Source: Phoenix dactylifera (taxonomy: Eukaryota > Streptophyta > Magnoliopsida > Arecales > Arecaceae). From it: a DNA stretch of 64,000 nt. This document shows positions 1 to 13,300 of this stretch, one piece after another; within the stretch, counting starts at the first letter, position 1, and the number at the start of each line of letters is the position of its first letter. The notes beneath the pieces are model-generated. The model was not told the origin of the DNA. It ran no database searches and was given only the letters and a program-made list of their open reading frames with translations. The stretch is from the NCBI RefSeq assembly GCF_009389715.1, contig NW_024067834.1, positions 409,443-473,442 on the forward strand, in the 5' to 3' direction. The translations under genes were made by a program, and so were the position numbers.

Positions 1-3000
1 TTTTTTTTTTATTTTAGGTAACTCGACCGGGAAAAATAAAAAGGCTTGTTTGTTTTTGATAAAAGTTATTGGAACCCAACTTCTAGATAGCCTGGAACTG
101 TGCACACACGAAAGGAACGCCGTCGGTGCTGCTTTTCGTCTCCAGAACGGCAAAGAAGTAGGGCTATTGGTAGGTCAGCTGTCAGGGTTTAATGTCTCTT
201 CCCTGTTTTATATAATTTCTTGTTTAGGCAAGAGTGAGCAAGAAAGAATGTGAGGTGACTGTTGAAAAACTTTTTTTTTTTTAAAAAAAAAGTTGGCACC
301 ACTAATGAGTTTGTCTTGGGGCAATAATAAAGTTGGCCGCTTAGGAACTTGCGATAGATAGCTAGGTGAGAAAAATCGTCAGACCGAGTGGGCCTTTTTC
401 ATATTAAACAATGGGAGATATTATCATGGCAGATATCTCGGAGAGCATGCCCACGGTTCATTAATAGCCGTTATCCCGTTATAACGGCTCTTTTTCTTTT
501 CTTTTTTCTTTTTTCGGTTGACAAGTATTATAACGGCTCTCTAAGGAGATTCTCCTACAGATCAGCCAATTCAGCTTGTGCTGCATTTTCTTTTGCTCTT
601 TTGATTCTAAGGAAGGCCAACATAGCTTGTGCTATATTATCATGTAGCTTTTGCTGGATGATAATAGAAGATTCATGCAATAGACCAAAAATAGAAGAGC
701 GTTAGTCAAAAGCCTTATATTCTATTCTGATGGTGGCTTTCACATATATGGTGAAGCGAGCGGCGACAGTATAGATGATCTTTAGCATTCTTTAGAATAG
801 AATAATAATATAATTTTTTAGTTATCATTTGCTTAGATTAGAGATATAAATGAGGCAAGCTACTCGTGAGTTGCTCAAACTCGACTCGACTTTACTATTA
901 GCGAGCTCCAATCGAGCTCAAGCGGCACAATATTCGACTCAAAAGCTCGTAAATCTAATCGGCTATACATATTTTTATATATAATATAATGTTATAATTT
1001 TAACCATATTTTTTAATTATAATTTTTAAATCTTTTATTTTATTGATTCACTTTCTAATGTTTTTCTCCATAGAGTCCTAAATTATCTCTCGACAATCTA
1101 ATCCAACACTTACGCGAGAAAAAAATAGAAGTGCCCAGGTACCAAAAAATTTATTGCATTTCAAATAATAGTGACGTACAATTAAATAAGATCTTGGCTA
1201 TACTTCATCTTAAATGCCAATTGTTAGTGGATAATAGTATAATTTTTAAATTTACATATTTAAATATTCACAGAAACATTGATGTAAGATAATTCAATGT
1301 GGGTAAAAGTGGGATATCCGTTGAAATAATAGAATAACAATTAAATAAAGTTCTTATTTGAACAAAGATCTTAACATTTTATTTTCGAAGTAATATTTTT
1401 TTATCAAATCACAGCCTAACCAAAAAATAAATTGTTATTGCTACACTTATAAGCAGTAATTAAGTAGGAGAAATGTAAAAAGGATTCATTTGCGACGCAA
1501 TTATGGTGATGGAGAACTCGAGTACCGTCCAAGAAGCGCATGAAAATGACGAAAGGGGAAAGAAAAAGAAGAGGACGCAATGATTGCGATATTTTCGGAT
1601 CTTTAATTTTCTGTTATTATCAAGCAAAGTAATGCATGGCCAACCAACTAAATTAGTAGTTTTTTTTTGGAAGCAAAACACCATTCTTTACCTATTGTCT
1701 ATCAACGAAGAGATTTAAAGCAGAGGTTGCTTTCCTCGAATTATACCGTACACCGTATGTGCCATGTGATCGTGCACCATGTCAATCACTTTATTTTTTT
1801 CCTATAAATTCTATTGATCATATGTTCGTCTTTAAAATTGGCCCATAGAAATAAGATTAGATGATTGATATGGTAGATGGTCATGTTGGTGCATGCGGTA
1901 TAGAATAAAATTTCTCGGATTATTTCTGAGACATACTGAAGCATTTGACCATGCGATTTGGAACATTTATCTACGCTTCAATTCAAAGTGCAAGAATACC
2001 TATGTATCTTTTATTTGTTCATGCAAGAATATCTATATCATCAGCTTCGGGGACCATTACTTAATTAGACGGAGCCAACGTGATGCTTGGTGTGAAGTCG
2101 CAGTCAAGGTCAGCAGTTACCGTCCACGCTAGAAATCTTGGTTTAGAAGCAGAAAATAGAGCCGCTGCATATCCATAACGCGAGCAGATGGAGACAACAA
2201 AGTTAAAATATAAACTAGTTTCACGGCTCCCATGCTTTTTTTTTTAATGATATGAGGTAACAATATTAGTCATCCAAACATAGGATCCCAATTAATCATT
2301 TACCGTAACATTAAGTATCTTTGCAAGCTTGCAAAGGTTCGCATTATTTATAAAAAGACTACCTTTTCCCCCTTACGACTATACCAGCAAAGTGCAAAAC
2401 CTTCACTTTATGACCACATGATGCAAAATGAAATTGAATAAATTAGTAGCTATCAGATTTTTAGATAACTTGTTTATTTTGAATATCTAGAAAGAGGATA
2501 AGAAAAGGAAGGAAAAAGCCATAACCATATGTTTTATGTAACTAATCTAATTATAACTCTTGAAGCATTTATCGTAGTCCAATTTTGTTGAGTGCACTAT
2601 TGTCTGTTAGGCACTAGTACATTATGCTAGGGACAGCACTAGTCACATCTTATAGCAAATTGTACTTGATATATGTTAGCTCTGCTACTTGTCACGGGCC
2701 TTTGTCCATTCTTGTTTCTTGTGTTATTTGTGTGCTGTAATTTATTCCTTAAGAGAGGGTTTATAAAACAAATGAATGCGAGAAACTCATTTTGAGGAAG
2801 GGTGATATGAGATTGGAGAAAAGAACGAATCAAGACCGAGAAAGAATAATGAGACTAGTTAAACATAGGGCAACTAATATATGATTAAAAAGACATACTT
2901 TTTCTTTTTTTTCATGAGGCCAGGTATATGCGCCAAGGTTAGCTGTGTTAGATATATTAGAGATCAAGTCATTAATATGCATTTGTTTCAGGATATGATA

Positions 3001-3119
3001 AAGTTCTTTGGCACTACTTATCTCAATTCCTCATCCATTTTGGCTTTCATCGCAGGTTTATACGGTGGATCATGGAATGTGTTTGTAATCCTCGGTTTGC
3101 TCTCATAGTAACTAGTATG
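1..3119. other. intergenic, no gene seen
   Basis: AT-rich DNA with only short chance open frames. Around 850-960 there are repeated CTCGACTCGA / GAGCTC-type motifs like those in common dispersed plant repeats. Poly-A and poly-T runs occur near 1-12 and 270-290. I recognise no protein, RNA gene or complete mobile element here. Confidence 0.5.
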
Positions 3120-3760
3120 GCTACGGATTGGTTTGTACCTAATATGGGACTGCAGCAATGAGCCTTAGTTGCCCATTTTACTTGGTTGCTTTGGAATACT
3201 AGAAATGAGAGGCTGTTTCAGTCTTCTATTGTGTTTTTAGTGGATATGTTTCAGATCCAGCAAAAATCTTTGTTTCATGCTCGACCAAGGTAATAGAGTA
3301 GTGTTTCGAATAAACCTTGTTATATGTTTCAGATCCAGCAAAAATCTTTGTTTCATGCTCAACCAAGGTACCAGAGTAGTGTCTTGAATAACCCTTGTTA
3401 ACTCAGCAAATACTATATCTGTTTCTTGGCTGCACCCATCCCTTGGAGTATTGAAACTTAACTTTGATGGCTCAAGTTCAAGCTAATGTTGCAGGGTCTA
3501 CTTTCATAATCCGTGATTTTCAGGGGAAGTTGATTACAGCTGGTGGTAAGCGTTTGTGTTGTTCAGTGGCTTTTGCTGAACTTGCCGCTGTCTGCAATGG
3601 TATACAAATTGCTGTACATAAGCTGGAAGCTCAGCAGTTATAGATAGAGGGAGACTCCACAAGAGTAATAAGTTGGATTACTAATCCTTCTTCCTCTAAA
3701 TATGCAAACTTTCCATTGTTGTAGTATATTAACACGTGGATGGCTTCTATTTGCGAAACC
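3120..3760 (+). pseudogene. degraded LINE 3' end (RNase H-like domain)
   Basis: Relic of the C-terminal part of a plant non-LTR retrotransposon polyprotein. The first part reads through the motif WLLWNTRNERLF (about 3185-3220), typical of the region upstream of the RNase H-like domain in plant LINEs. Further on, KLNFDGSS (about 3457) starts an RNase H-like fold, followed after a frameshift by FIIRDFQGKLITAGG, AELAAVCNGIQIA and, after an in-frame stop, IEGDSTRVISWI. The frameshift, stops and an internal tandem duplication show it is dead. The rest of the element (endonuclease and most of the reverse transcriptase) is not visible upstream, so it is a 5'-truncated copy. Confidence 0.75.
3246..3401. 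repeat. 78-bp tandem duplication inside the LINE relic
   Basis: Two adjacent 78-base units (3246-3323 and 3324-3401), both starting ATGTTTCAGATCCAGCAAAA, differ at only a few bases. They lie between the upstream LINE motif and the RNase H-like part and so arose within the inserted element. Confidence 0.9.
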
Positions 3761-6049
3761 AAAGTTACTCATATATTGTAGCAGCCCAGCCCGAAGAGGC
3801 CAAGCCTCAGAAAAATCACGCTCTGTGGCACAAAGCAGGTAGAGAAGAGACTTCGGTTGGAGTCTTCTTCCTCCCTCGATCTCGGCAGAATCAGAGACTC
3901 CCAGGGCAATTCGAGTTCATCTAAAACTCTGGGACTCATCTATTAAAGATCCTCCTCCTTCATTGAACACCACAACTATCCCCCGAGGAATAGCTGCCAA
4001 TCCCAAGGTTCTCTTCCATTGGACCACCTCGCCGAACTAACGTAATTGCCCTACGTCTCCTTCAATTTCTTTTTCTAGTTTTGTAGCTGTTGCTATCTTT
4101 ATTTGGGCCGGCAAATCGCCGAGTTTTCAATCTAAAATAGGATGCTCTATTTCAGTTATTTTCTTCCCTTATTCACTGCCACCGACCATTGGAATAGGTC
4201 GAGCTTTGCCATCTCCGAAGACCTTTGAGATCGTGTGACCATTGGTCTGCAAAATCAGCCATGATTTAGGCCGAGATTGATGTTGATCATCCCGTGCACT
4301 TTGTGATTCGTTTTCCTCTCTTCTTTCTCCCACTGGCCGACCATTATCGCCAGTGGTGCCGCAGCTCAAGGCCGCCCATGGCCACCGTCGCCGGGGCTGG
4401 CTGGGCTGCCTTGGTGGGCGTTATCCTTGATTGGAGAAAAGTAGAGAGAGAGAGAGATGGGATCTTCCCCTATTTTGGATAAGAAGAAGAGAGCCCTCTC
4501 AACTTTCTCTCTCCTCTCTCCTTCCTCTCTTTTTTTCTTTCATCTCTCTCTTTGTTTTCTCTTCCTCTCTTTCTCTCTCTTTGCATGGTTTAATAAATCC
4601 AGTAGGAGGGTCCTAGATGTTTTCTTTGTAGACCAAGGTTAACCCCAATAGAGGATCTTTGTTCGTATTTATGATGTTTATCTCTTTTGACAAGCCGGAT
4701 ATTTTATGCATGTGTATGTGGATATTTGTTGGTTTAATTGAATTATATTAGATATTTGAAAAGAGGTTTCATAATTTATATTTTCATTTTGGCGTCGCTT
4801 ATTGCTATTTTCAAACTATATTATTATATTGGTGCAAATTTGCAGCTATTTTTATTAGGCTGTAAAGCTCACAAGTCACAACCTCCTTTCTCTTTTTTTT
4901 TTAAGAGTTGTAAGTTGCAGGTTGTTTAGTACTTCATTATAGTTGCTTGGCTATGATTAAGATCGCAGGAAAAATGGATGAATGGAATGAGCATAATTGT
5001 TTCTGGTTGGATGAATAATTTTTTAATTCTATACAAGCTTTTTACTTGTTATGAAATGAAATAATTTTTGTTCATGGATATTGAGATTATAAAAAAATTT
5101 CAAGCATTGCATATTCGGTCTTGCTCTAGGGGGGTTATGCAGCCGTGTGAGGTGGCCAACCCGGGTAGGGGTTTTGAGGTATGACATATATGGGAAGGAA
5201 ATTATGCAGCAGATCAGTAAGCTGTTCAGGCATGTCAGGTTGACTTTAGCATCCATCAAGAATTGGATTACTCTGTAACTGCTTATTTTGTTGTTTTGGG
5301 AACTTTGCATCCTCTTCATTTGTATCTAAAAACAACAAAAAAAAAAGGTGTTTTTTTTTTCTGAGCACAGCCTGATATTGTTCTTAGCCTAAGCAAAATA
5401 GAGTTGGGCACCGAGACATGGAAGTCGCTGCTTTCGTTACCTTATGAGGTACTATGTTGTCTATCCATATTTCCTCATCCTAAAATTGCCACCATCCACA
5501 AGGGAACAGCTCTCCCACCCAATCTGCTTTATCCCCAAATGTATTCACATGCTTGCCTCTAAGTTTATGCTCTCAATCACTTGCAGATGCTGGCCTTCAA
5601 AAGAGTCTAATACTCAAAAGCAACCTCAAGGACACAGTTTTCTAGCCTTTTGCCAAAGTCCCCAGCAATATGCAAGTAAGAGAAAAAAGAGAATACTGAT
5701 AAAGTGAAAGAAACCCAGGAAAAGCTCGGGCAAGTAGCCTCAAAGGACTCCGGATAGGGGGGGATTCTTATTCTTATTTGGCAGCAGCTTCGTGTGGTGC
5801 TCGACTCTGCTGTCCCAACTTGTGTGCACTGGAGGCCTGCGAGGGTTTAGAAACAATCGAAGAAACGATACTTTAGTAGCTGATAGTGTTATACTAACCT
5901 ACCTTGCTACTGTACCGGAGACCAAAAGAAAAAACTTTAGCAGACAGAAAGCCCTTTTTCTGAGTCCTACCATCATGTGATTTCACATGACAAGGAATAA
6001 GTTAGTTTTCTCTTTTGTTGCAGCGTATTTCCAGTTGGTGAAGCCATGA
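3761..6049. other. intergenic, no gene seen
   Basis: No supported gene. A pyrimidine-rich low-complexity tract of CT/TTC units lies at about 4495-4585. The block at about 3780-4640 is less AT-rich than its surroundings and may be retroelement-derived, but I could not place it in a family. Everything else is short chance open frames. Confidence 0.4.
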
Positions 6050-6262
6050 GTTGGAATTAGGGTTGACAATGCTTAACTATTTGACTCGTTTGAGTTGTTT
6101 CAACCTATTATAAATCAGATTGGATTATCTATTTAGTTAAATAGTCCGATTCGGAAGCGGACTTTTGACTCGTTTAATTAATAGTTTAGATTCAAGTTGA
6201 TAGATTTTTGATCTACTATGTATTCAATCTAACCTGACCCAACTGACACCCCTAGTTGGGAT
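6050..6262. mobile_element. hAT-type MITE (about 197 bp) with 8-bp target duplications
   Basis: The element spans 6058-6254. Its ends are imperfect terminal inverted repeats: TAGGGTTGACA on the left, and TAGGGGTGTCA when the right end is read on the opposite strand (9 of 11 match). It is flanked by GTTGGAAT (6050-6057) and GTTGGGAT (6255-6262), an 8-bp target duplication with one mismatch. Eight-base duplications and TAGGG-type ends are typical of hAT superfamily non-autonomous elements. No coding capacity. Confidence 0.75.
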
Positions 6263-9200
6263 TGGGACACCGGGCTCTCACCCAAGAGACCTAGGGCTCA
6301 AGTCCCGGCGACCAAAAATTTAGTTTAAATTTTTATTTATTTATTTTCTGTTTGCTGCCTAGGAAAAGAGTTTAGAACATGTTCTAACTTGTGGCATCTA
6401 TCAATATAGGGTGGGCGTCAAACCGAACAAGTACTTACTTCACCCGACCAGCAGAGAGAATTATAGTTTGCTTAGCATAGTGAAAGTGGAACTACGCATT
6501 TTCTTTTACCATGTTGTTAGTTTCTCCCTCTTAAAGCTTTATGTGTACCCTTTCAGAGCATCACCGGCATAGATGAACTGCTGAAGTCTTCTTAACAACC
6601 ATTTGCCTGAGTGCATGTCATACAAGAAGGGGCAAAAGGACTCTCCGCTGTTGCTATTGTGCATCAATAAGAAAGGAATTCAAAGGGATCATCGATAGCA
6701 ATTAACTCCACTAAAGGATCATCAAGCATATCAAAGCGACCACATAGTGAAAGTGATGCCACACCAAACAATGCAACACTAGCATCCTAAATCTACGCTA
6801 TCTCTAGATCGGATTCCAAAATCAGTTGCAGACATTCATAAACTATGTTTTATGTTCGATATGATGAGGGAATTCCATTAAGTTGTTGAGAGAAACAAAA
6901 CCTAGCATTTGAAATAATGGCACTTGCCCCACAAGATTCCAATTCCTTCTGTGCCAAGCAACTCACGGTTGATTTCAATGCACAAGGGCGTTAGAAGTGT
7001 ATCATTGAAAAATAACAAAGCACCTATCACATTCCTCAATCACCTTGATGCTACTTGAACTACAATACTTGCTACATATTGTTATTTGGCTATGCTTAGC
7101 ATGCCTGTGCACCACTTCCTTTTGGCCTAATGTCTCCGGACGGCCGCTTAATAAACTTTTAATATGCGATCGTTGTGCAAGGCCAGAGGATAGGGAATCA
7201 TCTGCTGCTTTGAAAGTTCAAGGTGCAAGGACCAGTCATAAGTGGCAAAGCAATGTGACATCAACAAGGAAGAATAATTGCAAGGACCACTCATGCATGT
7301 CCTCAAGAAACATGTTTATGTAATAATGAAAAGAATTACAGATAGGCACAACAATAAGCTTCCCAGAGTGGCAAACTGTGATTCTAACTAGATCAAGAGC
7401 CATAGTTACTGCATGGGAGTCGCCGTCTCTTTATGTACAAGCAGCAACAGAAGGGATCGCTAGGAAGTCTAAATTAAACCTTGGCATGAAATAGAGTAAT
7501 CAACATACTACTAGGACTTCAGTACCTCATGCAATGCACAGTACAATTTTCTAAGAAATGTGAACCTAGTATAGCAATTCCAATATCCAGCCTCGAGGAG
7601 ATCTCATACTGCCATCCAAGGCAAGCAAAATTAACAGGCTCATGGTGTGAATAATAATGTTTACACACTGATCTTATCCGACACCACTAAATTTGTCCAA
7701 ATTTCTGTCTTTTACTTTTCTTTTTATTTATTTATTCAACTATTTGTCTTGCGACCCCCTCGAGGGAAGATGGTCATCTGTATGGTCTGAGATTTTTTTG
7801 TTTGTGCTGCTTCCTGCTCTGGGATTGTGTTGCTAAAATGCAATCAACACATAAACTAGCAGCCTTACAATTCAAAAGTGAAGAAAATTCTTAGCTAAAT
7901 GGTGTTTAATGATCATCTTATGGGCTTCAGCCAGTAGCAACAATCTTTATGATAGATGTACACTCATGTTATTATAGACTACTGTTATGATGATATTTAT
8001 TAAAACAGACTCCAGAGAGACTTATCCTACTACAGCACCTGCAAAGTTCAGGTAAGCAACAGATTATATAACTTTATAAGTACAATTGTGCATTTTGATG
8101 GAAATAACCATAAATGCTACTTAACTATAAAAGAATATGAAGTATTACCTTGCTGGATAGGATTCAATCAACAACTTGTGGATTTCCATCAGAAATTACT
8201 ACCTTGCATGCATCTGAGCCTACAGCAATAACCAATCCAGCTAATCCATGGCCTCATCCAGGTTCAATTACACTTTTGGACCTTGATAATAAAGCTTGTT
8301 TCAGTCAAAAATCCTATTAAGTTGAAAACATAGCAGTTAACAGTTAAAGAAGATTTAGAAAACGAACACAGACCTGCTTTCTTTGGCGTAAAACTTCTCT
8401 TCCATATCTGCTTATGCTTAAGTGTGCAACTAACATAGTTAAGTCCTAGTGCCAAAATCCATGGAGTTTCTGAAAGAAAAACTTTACTGTTTTTTGAAAA
8501 GCTAGCTATTCATTTTGTGACCAATTGATGAAGAGATAATTGAGTTTCCAAAACATCTCTAAACTGGTCTCTAGGTGGTTTGAACAAAGGTCATCATGAT
8601 GGCAGATGCAGATTGCTGATCACCATGAATTTCAATACCAGGTTATTCTAACAAAGTTATCCTGTGAACAATAAAGCTTTACAACCATCCCTTTGACACA
8701 TGCATGTCTATACGTGCACGCATTTACATGATGCGTAATATATCGTAAATACGGACAAGCGTAGGTATGTACATAAGGGAGAGGAGGGGGCAGAGGGTTG
8801 GATGACTTCCCTGCAAGTATGAATTGTAGCATGCGAATGACATTCCGAATTGCTGGTTAAGATTGAGAACAATTAAATGTTTGAAAACTAAAACTCAATT
8901 TCTTTGGAGGCATCCCATTTATAAATCAAGTATGGATTGAGAATAAATTGGAGATATTGGAGAAGATAAGGTGTTCGCATGCCGTAGCATATAAATTAAA
9001 AATTTACACATTTGATCTGAAAATGCACAAGGACCATAATGTGCCTGAATTGTTTAGTGCTGATTGGGACCTCTTTAAAAGCTATTCATTATTTTCCTCA
9101 CCACTTCAAGGTGGGAATTGCAGCAAGAAGTGGTAAAGAGTTTCTCATGATGAAGACATGTGCCTTTCAAGATAGTTCACTAGGAGGTAAAACATTCATG

Positions 9201-9969
9201 AGAAGCTAGAACATTGCCTCTAGCTAGGTGGTGCCTTCCTTACCCCTTTTGTATTTGTATATATTTGCAGAACTCCAATCCTAAATCAAGGGCAATTTCA
9301 ATATGTTTCGGCAGGGAACATGATTTAGCCCGAGTCTTTGTTTTCGAACACCAGATCATGCCCTAAAGCATGGATCCGGTCTCAAAATCAAAGAGATGGA
9401 GTTTATGTTCAGCAAAATGTTAATGCATGTTCATTTATTTGTCAAATCAGCGCTAATAGTAGATTCCATCATGTCAATCTTATTCATTAGTTCAGTAAAT
9501 CAATGTAAAATAACTGTATGTCAATTGTCGGTGCACAAATATGGCTGTTCAATGCAATTTTTGTATCATGCAATATAAAATTATGTATGACACATTAAGC
9601 TGCATGTCAAATAACAATCAAGAAGTTTCGACGCATCAATTTTTAATCTTTTTAATTCATCAAAGAGTTAATAAGAAAGATTTTGTCTTTTTCAACAAGC
9701 TTTTCTTTTCAATTTTTCCATGTGTTTAGCTTCCTCTGCAAGTTAAAAAGTTCATGGAGAAAGGCTCGTTACCATAACAAGAAGCTGACCGCTATGCTTG
9801 GGGGAGGGGGGCTCAAATCATAGTGAAAGCATTAGCATAATATCTTCAGGCATAGTAACAAAAACGGTCTTTCTCTTAGTCCTTTTTGATGATAATTAAT
9901 GGTGGGAACTTCCCCTTTGCAGGTTAAATTCAGAGAGAAGAGATAAAGAATCAATTCAAGGACAACAAA
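6263..9969. other. intergenic, no gene seen
   Basis: AT-rich DNA with no open frame that looks conserved. Just after the hAT-type element, around 6263-6310, GGGCTCAAGTCCCG resembles a pol III B box and may be the head of an old SINE, but no matching A box or tail was secure. The far right (about 9970-10374) is probably the 3' untranslated or downstream part of the minus-strand xylanase gene. Confidence 0.4.
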
Positions 9970-10374
9970 CTAAACTACTGCAGCACAGTATATGCACTCA
10001 TCTTCAGATGGGAGGAGTTCTCGAATCACAAAATATATTTCCCCAAGTGTTCGACATGGGTCCTCCCATATCATACTTGACTTGAGGGGAAAAAGAATCA
10101 CAAATTGCGGCATGTATTGTTTATAACATGAATCATCCGCTTGCCCTTTGCATGTGCAAATGCCCCGGTGCAATGAACAATTAGCTACATGGCTGAACAG
10201 AGTCTCAATTTTTAAAAACCTATTAGGTCCAGCATTGTACAGCAAATTTGCCTACGGCGGGCTTGTCATTATCCCACTGCCACTTGAAAATGCGAGCACG
10301 AGGACACTGATGCATCGGAAACATTGGCTTCCCATACGCCATTTGGATCATTAGTTGCTAGGAGGAAAGAATTC

Positions 10375-13300
10375 TCAGAGCTGAACGTTCAAATGCTTTG
10401 TCTCGTCTCCTCGACCCAAGGAAAATGTCGTCTCTGTCGATTTGTTAGCGTAACTCACAGAGACCTTGTACTCTCCCAGAAATCCACTGAAGGTATACAA
10501 ACCATGGTCATCCGTCACCCCCGCTGTTTCTTTTGTTTCCCATTCCTGTAAGAGCCTGTCCACAACGTCTCCAGAAGGGAGGTTGTGAAAGTCCTCGTCT
10601 GTGAGGCACATTTCGTAGCACCCATATGGATGCAGTGCTGTCCATAACATTATTCCATTCACAAATGGATAGGAGAATCCTTCTCTCAGCACCTCCTCAA
10701 GATATATAGCCTGCAGAAGATTTGAAGAACACAAGATCAGATCGATGCTAAAACATAGTCTACGTTTAAGACATGAAAAAAAAAACAAAAAGAGCTTATA
10801 GTTGCAATCTATATTAAGACATGAAGAGAAACCTCTCACCTGTGTTTGATGATCAAATATGTGGTTTATGTCGACCTCCGTTAACCAAATGGGAAGGTCT
10901 AAAGTAGCCAATTTATCCAGCACAGCTCTCATCAGAGGCAGGTTTGGCTTGGTGAAGAAATGCCCCTCCAATCCGATTCCTTGCAATACGGCTCCTGCTT
11001 CCTTCAGCTCCCTTAGTCTTGATATATAGGAATCCACCGTTGAGTTCACATCATCACACGTCTCCAGGACATTGAATTCATTCATGAACATAGTAGCAAG
11101 GGGGTCAGCTTGTTGGGCCGTGCCAAAGAATTCCAAAGAAGCATTGGGTCCAAGCCGTTGCTCGTAGAAATCGAAGTGCAGCATCTCGTTGTTGACGTCC
11201 CAATGAACAAACTCCCCCTTGTACCTGGACATCAAGCTCTGGATGCGAGACTTCGCAGCTGATCGGAGGTCGTCGCCGGTGAGGTTGCGAACCCAAGATG
11301 GGGTGACGCTTGGGTTCTCCCAGAATATGTTATGGCCACGCGCCACAACCTTGTTGGCCCTGATGAATTCCAGCATCTCGTCAGCTAGAGTGTAATTGAG
11401 CTTCCCTGGTTGGGGCTCTGTCGTGTACCATTTAAGCTCGTTCTCGAAGACTGCCGCATTGAATCGCTCCAGAAACCAAGCCTTGCAGCGACATATGTTT
11501 TAGTAGAAAACAATATTGGATCAAAATACTTCTTGAGCACTTCGGTAGTAGAAATGCAAAGAGACTAAAGTTGTGCAAAAGATTGTAAACCTGATAAGGT
11601 AAATTTCCTACGATGGTGCTGGCTATAGCAGAGCCAAATGGGAAGTCTTTTGCGAGCTGCTGTACCGATACGGATGCTCCGATCACTCGATTTCCCTGTG
11701 TATCTGACACATGGATGACCACCATGCGCTTCCTTTTCTGCCCAGATAAAGCGCTGCCATTGTTAGAGATTTCAACTGCATGATGTGAAGAGAAACCTTG
11801 GCCTAAAAATGCTACAATATTCAAGAACAGAGCAATAGAAAGCAGCAGGGAGTACTGTTCTGATGTTGTCTTGCTGGTGCATCTCCCATTGCTCGACCGA
11901 GAATGGCTGCAGTGAAGCACTTGCCACCAAGATCTCGATCCCATCGACCTCATTGGTAGTGTTCTGAATTTAAAAAGAAGTGGAACTTGTGCGGTTAATT
12001 AACTCGGGAGCAATCAGGATCGTTGTTACGTTGCATGCCAAAGTGTCAAAGTTGAAGGCACCTGAAGGAAAAGTACTGAGGTTTTGGAGGACGCATCGAG
12101 GATGAAGCCACCCTTGAGAAAAGACCAGCAGCCATTTTGTGCCGTTGTTGTTCCTACGCATCTAAATTTCGAATCATCCGTTGCTAACACTGCTCTTATG
12201 AGAGCTGAATCAGTTCCTTGGATTTGCACCCAACCTGCCGAAGATGAATCACCTAAATGAAAATTCTGGGGTATTTTGCGACTACGGAGTGAAGAACTCT
12301 CGCTCGACATGGTAGCTAATACGATTTGCCAAAATTGACAAGCATAGTATGTAATACGTTCACTCGCCTATGGAAATCGAGCAAAGTTGACAGAAGGGTG
12401 GATTATTTATGTGCATTCAGATAAAGGCCTCTAGAATGTAATGCTTAATATGAATCACATAATTGTGTGGGATTTTTCAGTGCCTCGAACTTCAAAGACT
12501 TTGTTTGATAAACAAGTAATAGAATTTCCAAAAAAAAGATAAACAAGTAATGAATGTATCAGTAATAAGACCAGGCTCTCCATTCTAGTATCTGGCAGAG
12601 CATGACAGGACCATCTATATATGAGGAGTGAAGTTGCTGGAGACTCACATGAGAAGCTGTATCTTGTGGTCTCGGTTAGGTTGCCCAGCACAAATGCCGG
12701 TCGGTGAGCTCCTGGCTCCGTCGTATCGTATGCCATTGGAATCTCCCCATTCTCGGATTGTAGGATCCCACCATTGTAAAGAGGAGGCTCAGGGTCTGGT
12801 TTGCACTGAAATATTAGCAGATGAAATCGATGTCAAGTGTCGTGGAGACTTCTGTGAGATCAAAGAGCTTTATTAAATAGAAATCTGGGATCCATCCATC
12901 AATTGGCCGATGTATCCACATCAAAAAAACAAAAAAAGAAAAAGAAAACATTTAGTAAGACAGGGCAACCAAGATTCCCTGCCTCACTACAGAATATTGT
13001 GCAACCTTCAATAGTTACGATTAAAAAATAGATAGCCATCAAACAATATGCACCATATAGTATGGTATGTCTTTATAGATTGTTAGATTTTGATAGTCAT
13101 CTATTTTCTGGTAATGGTCATAGAGAACTACACAGCACTCCACGGTGCGGCCGCACACTGCATGGGATCCACGTTCAAGACATGGACCTTAATTTCGTGA
13201 CCATTCCTCAGAGCATCGGGCACAAGGGGCAGCTCTACCCTACCCCACCAGCCTTGCCACGGCGCGTTCCTATTGGAACAGAGTAGTTTGTTTTTTTTTT

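Noticed and set aside
9970-10245. 91-codon minus-strand open frame after the xylanase stop
   Set aside because: It sits in the probable xylanase 3' untranslated region and has no family features.
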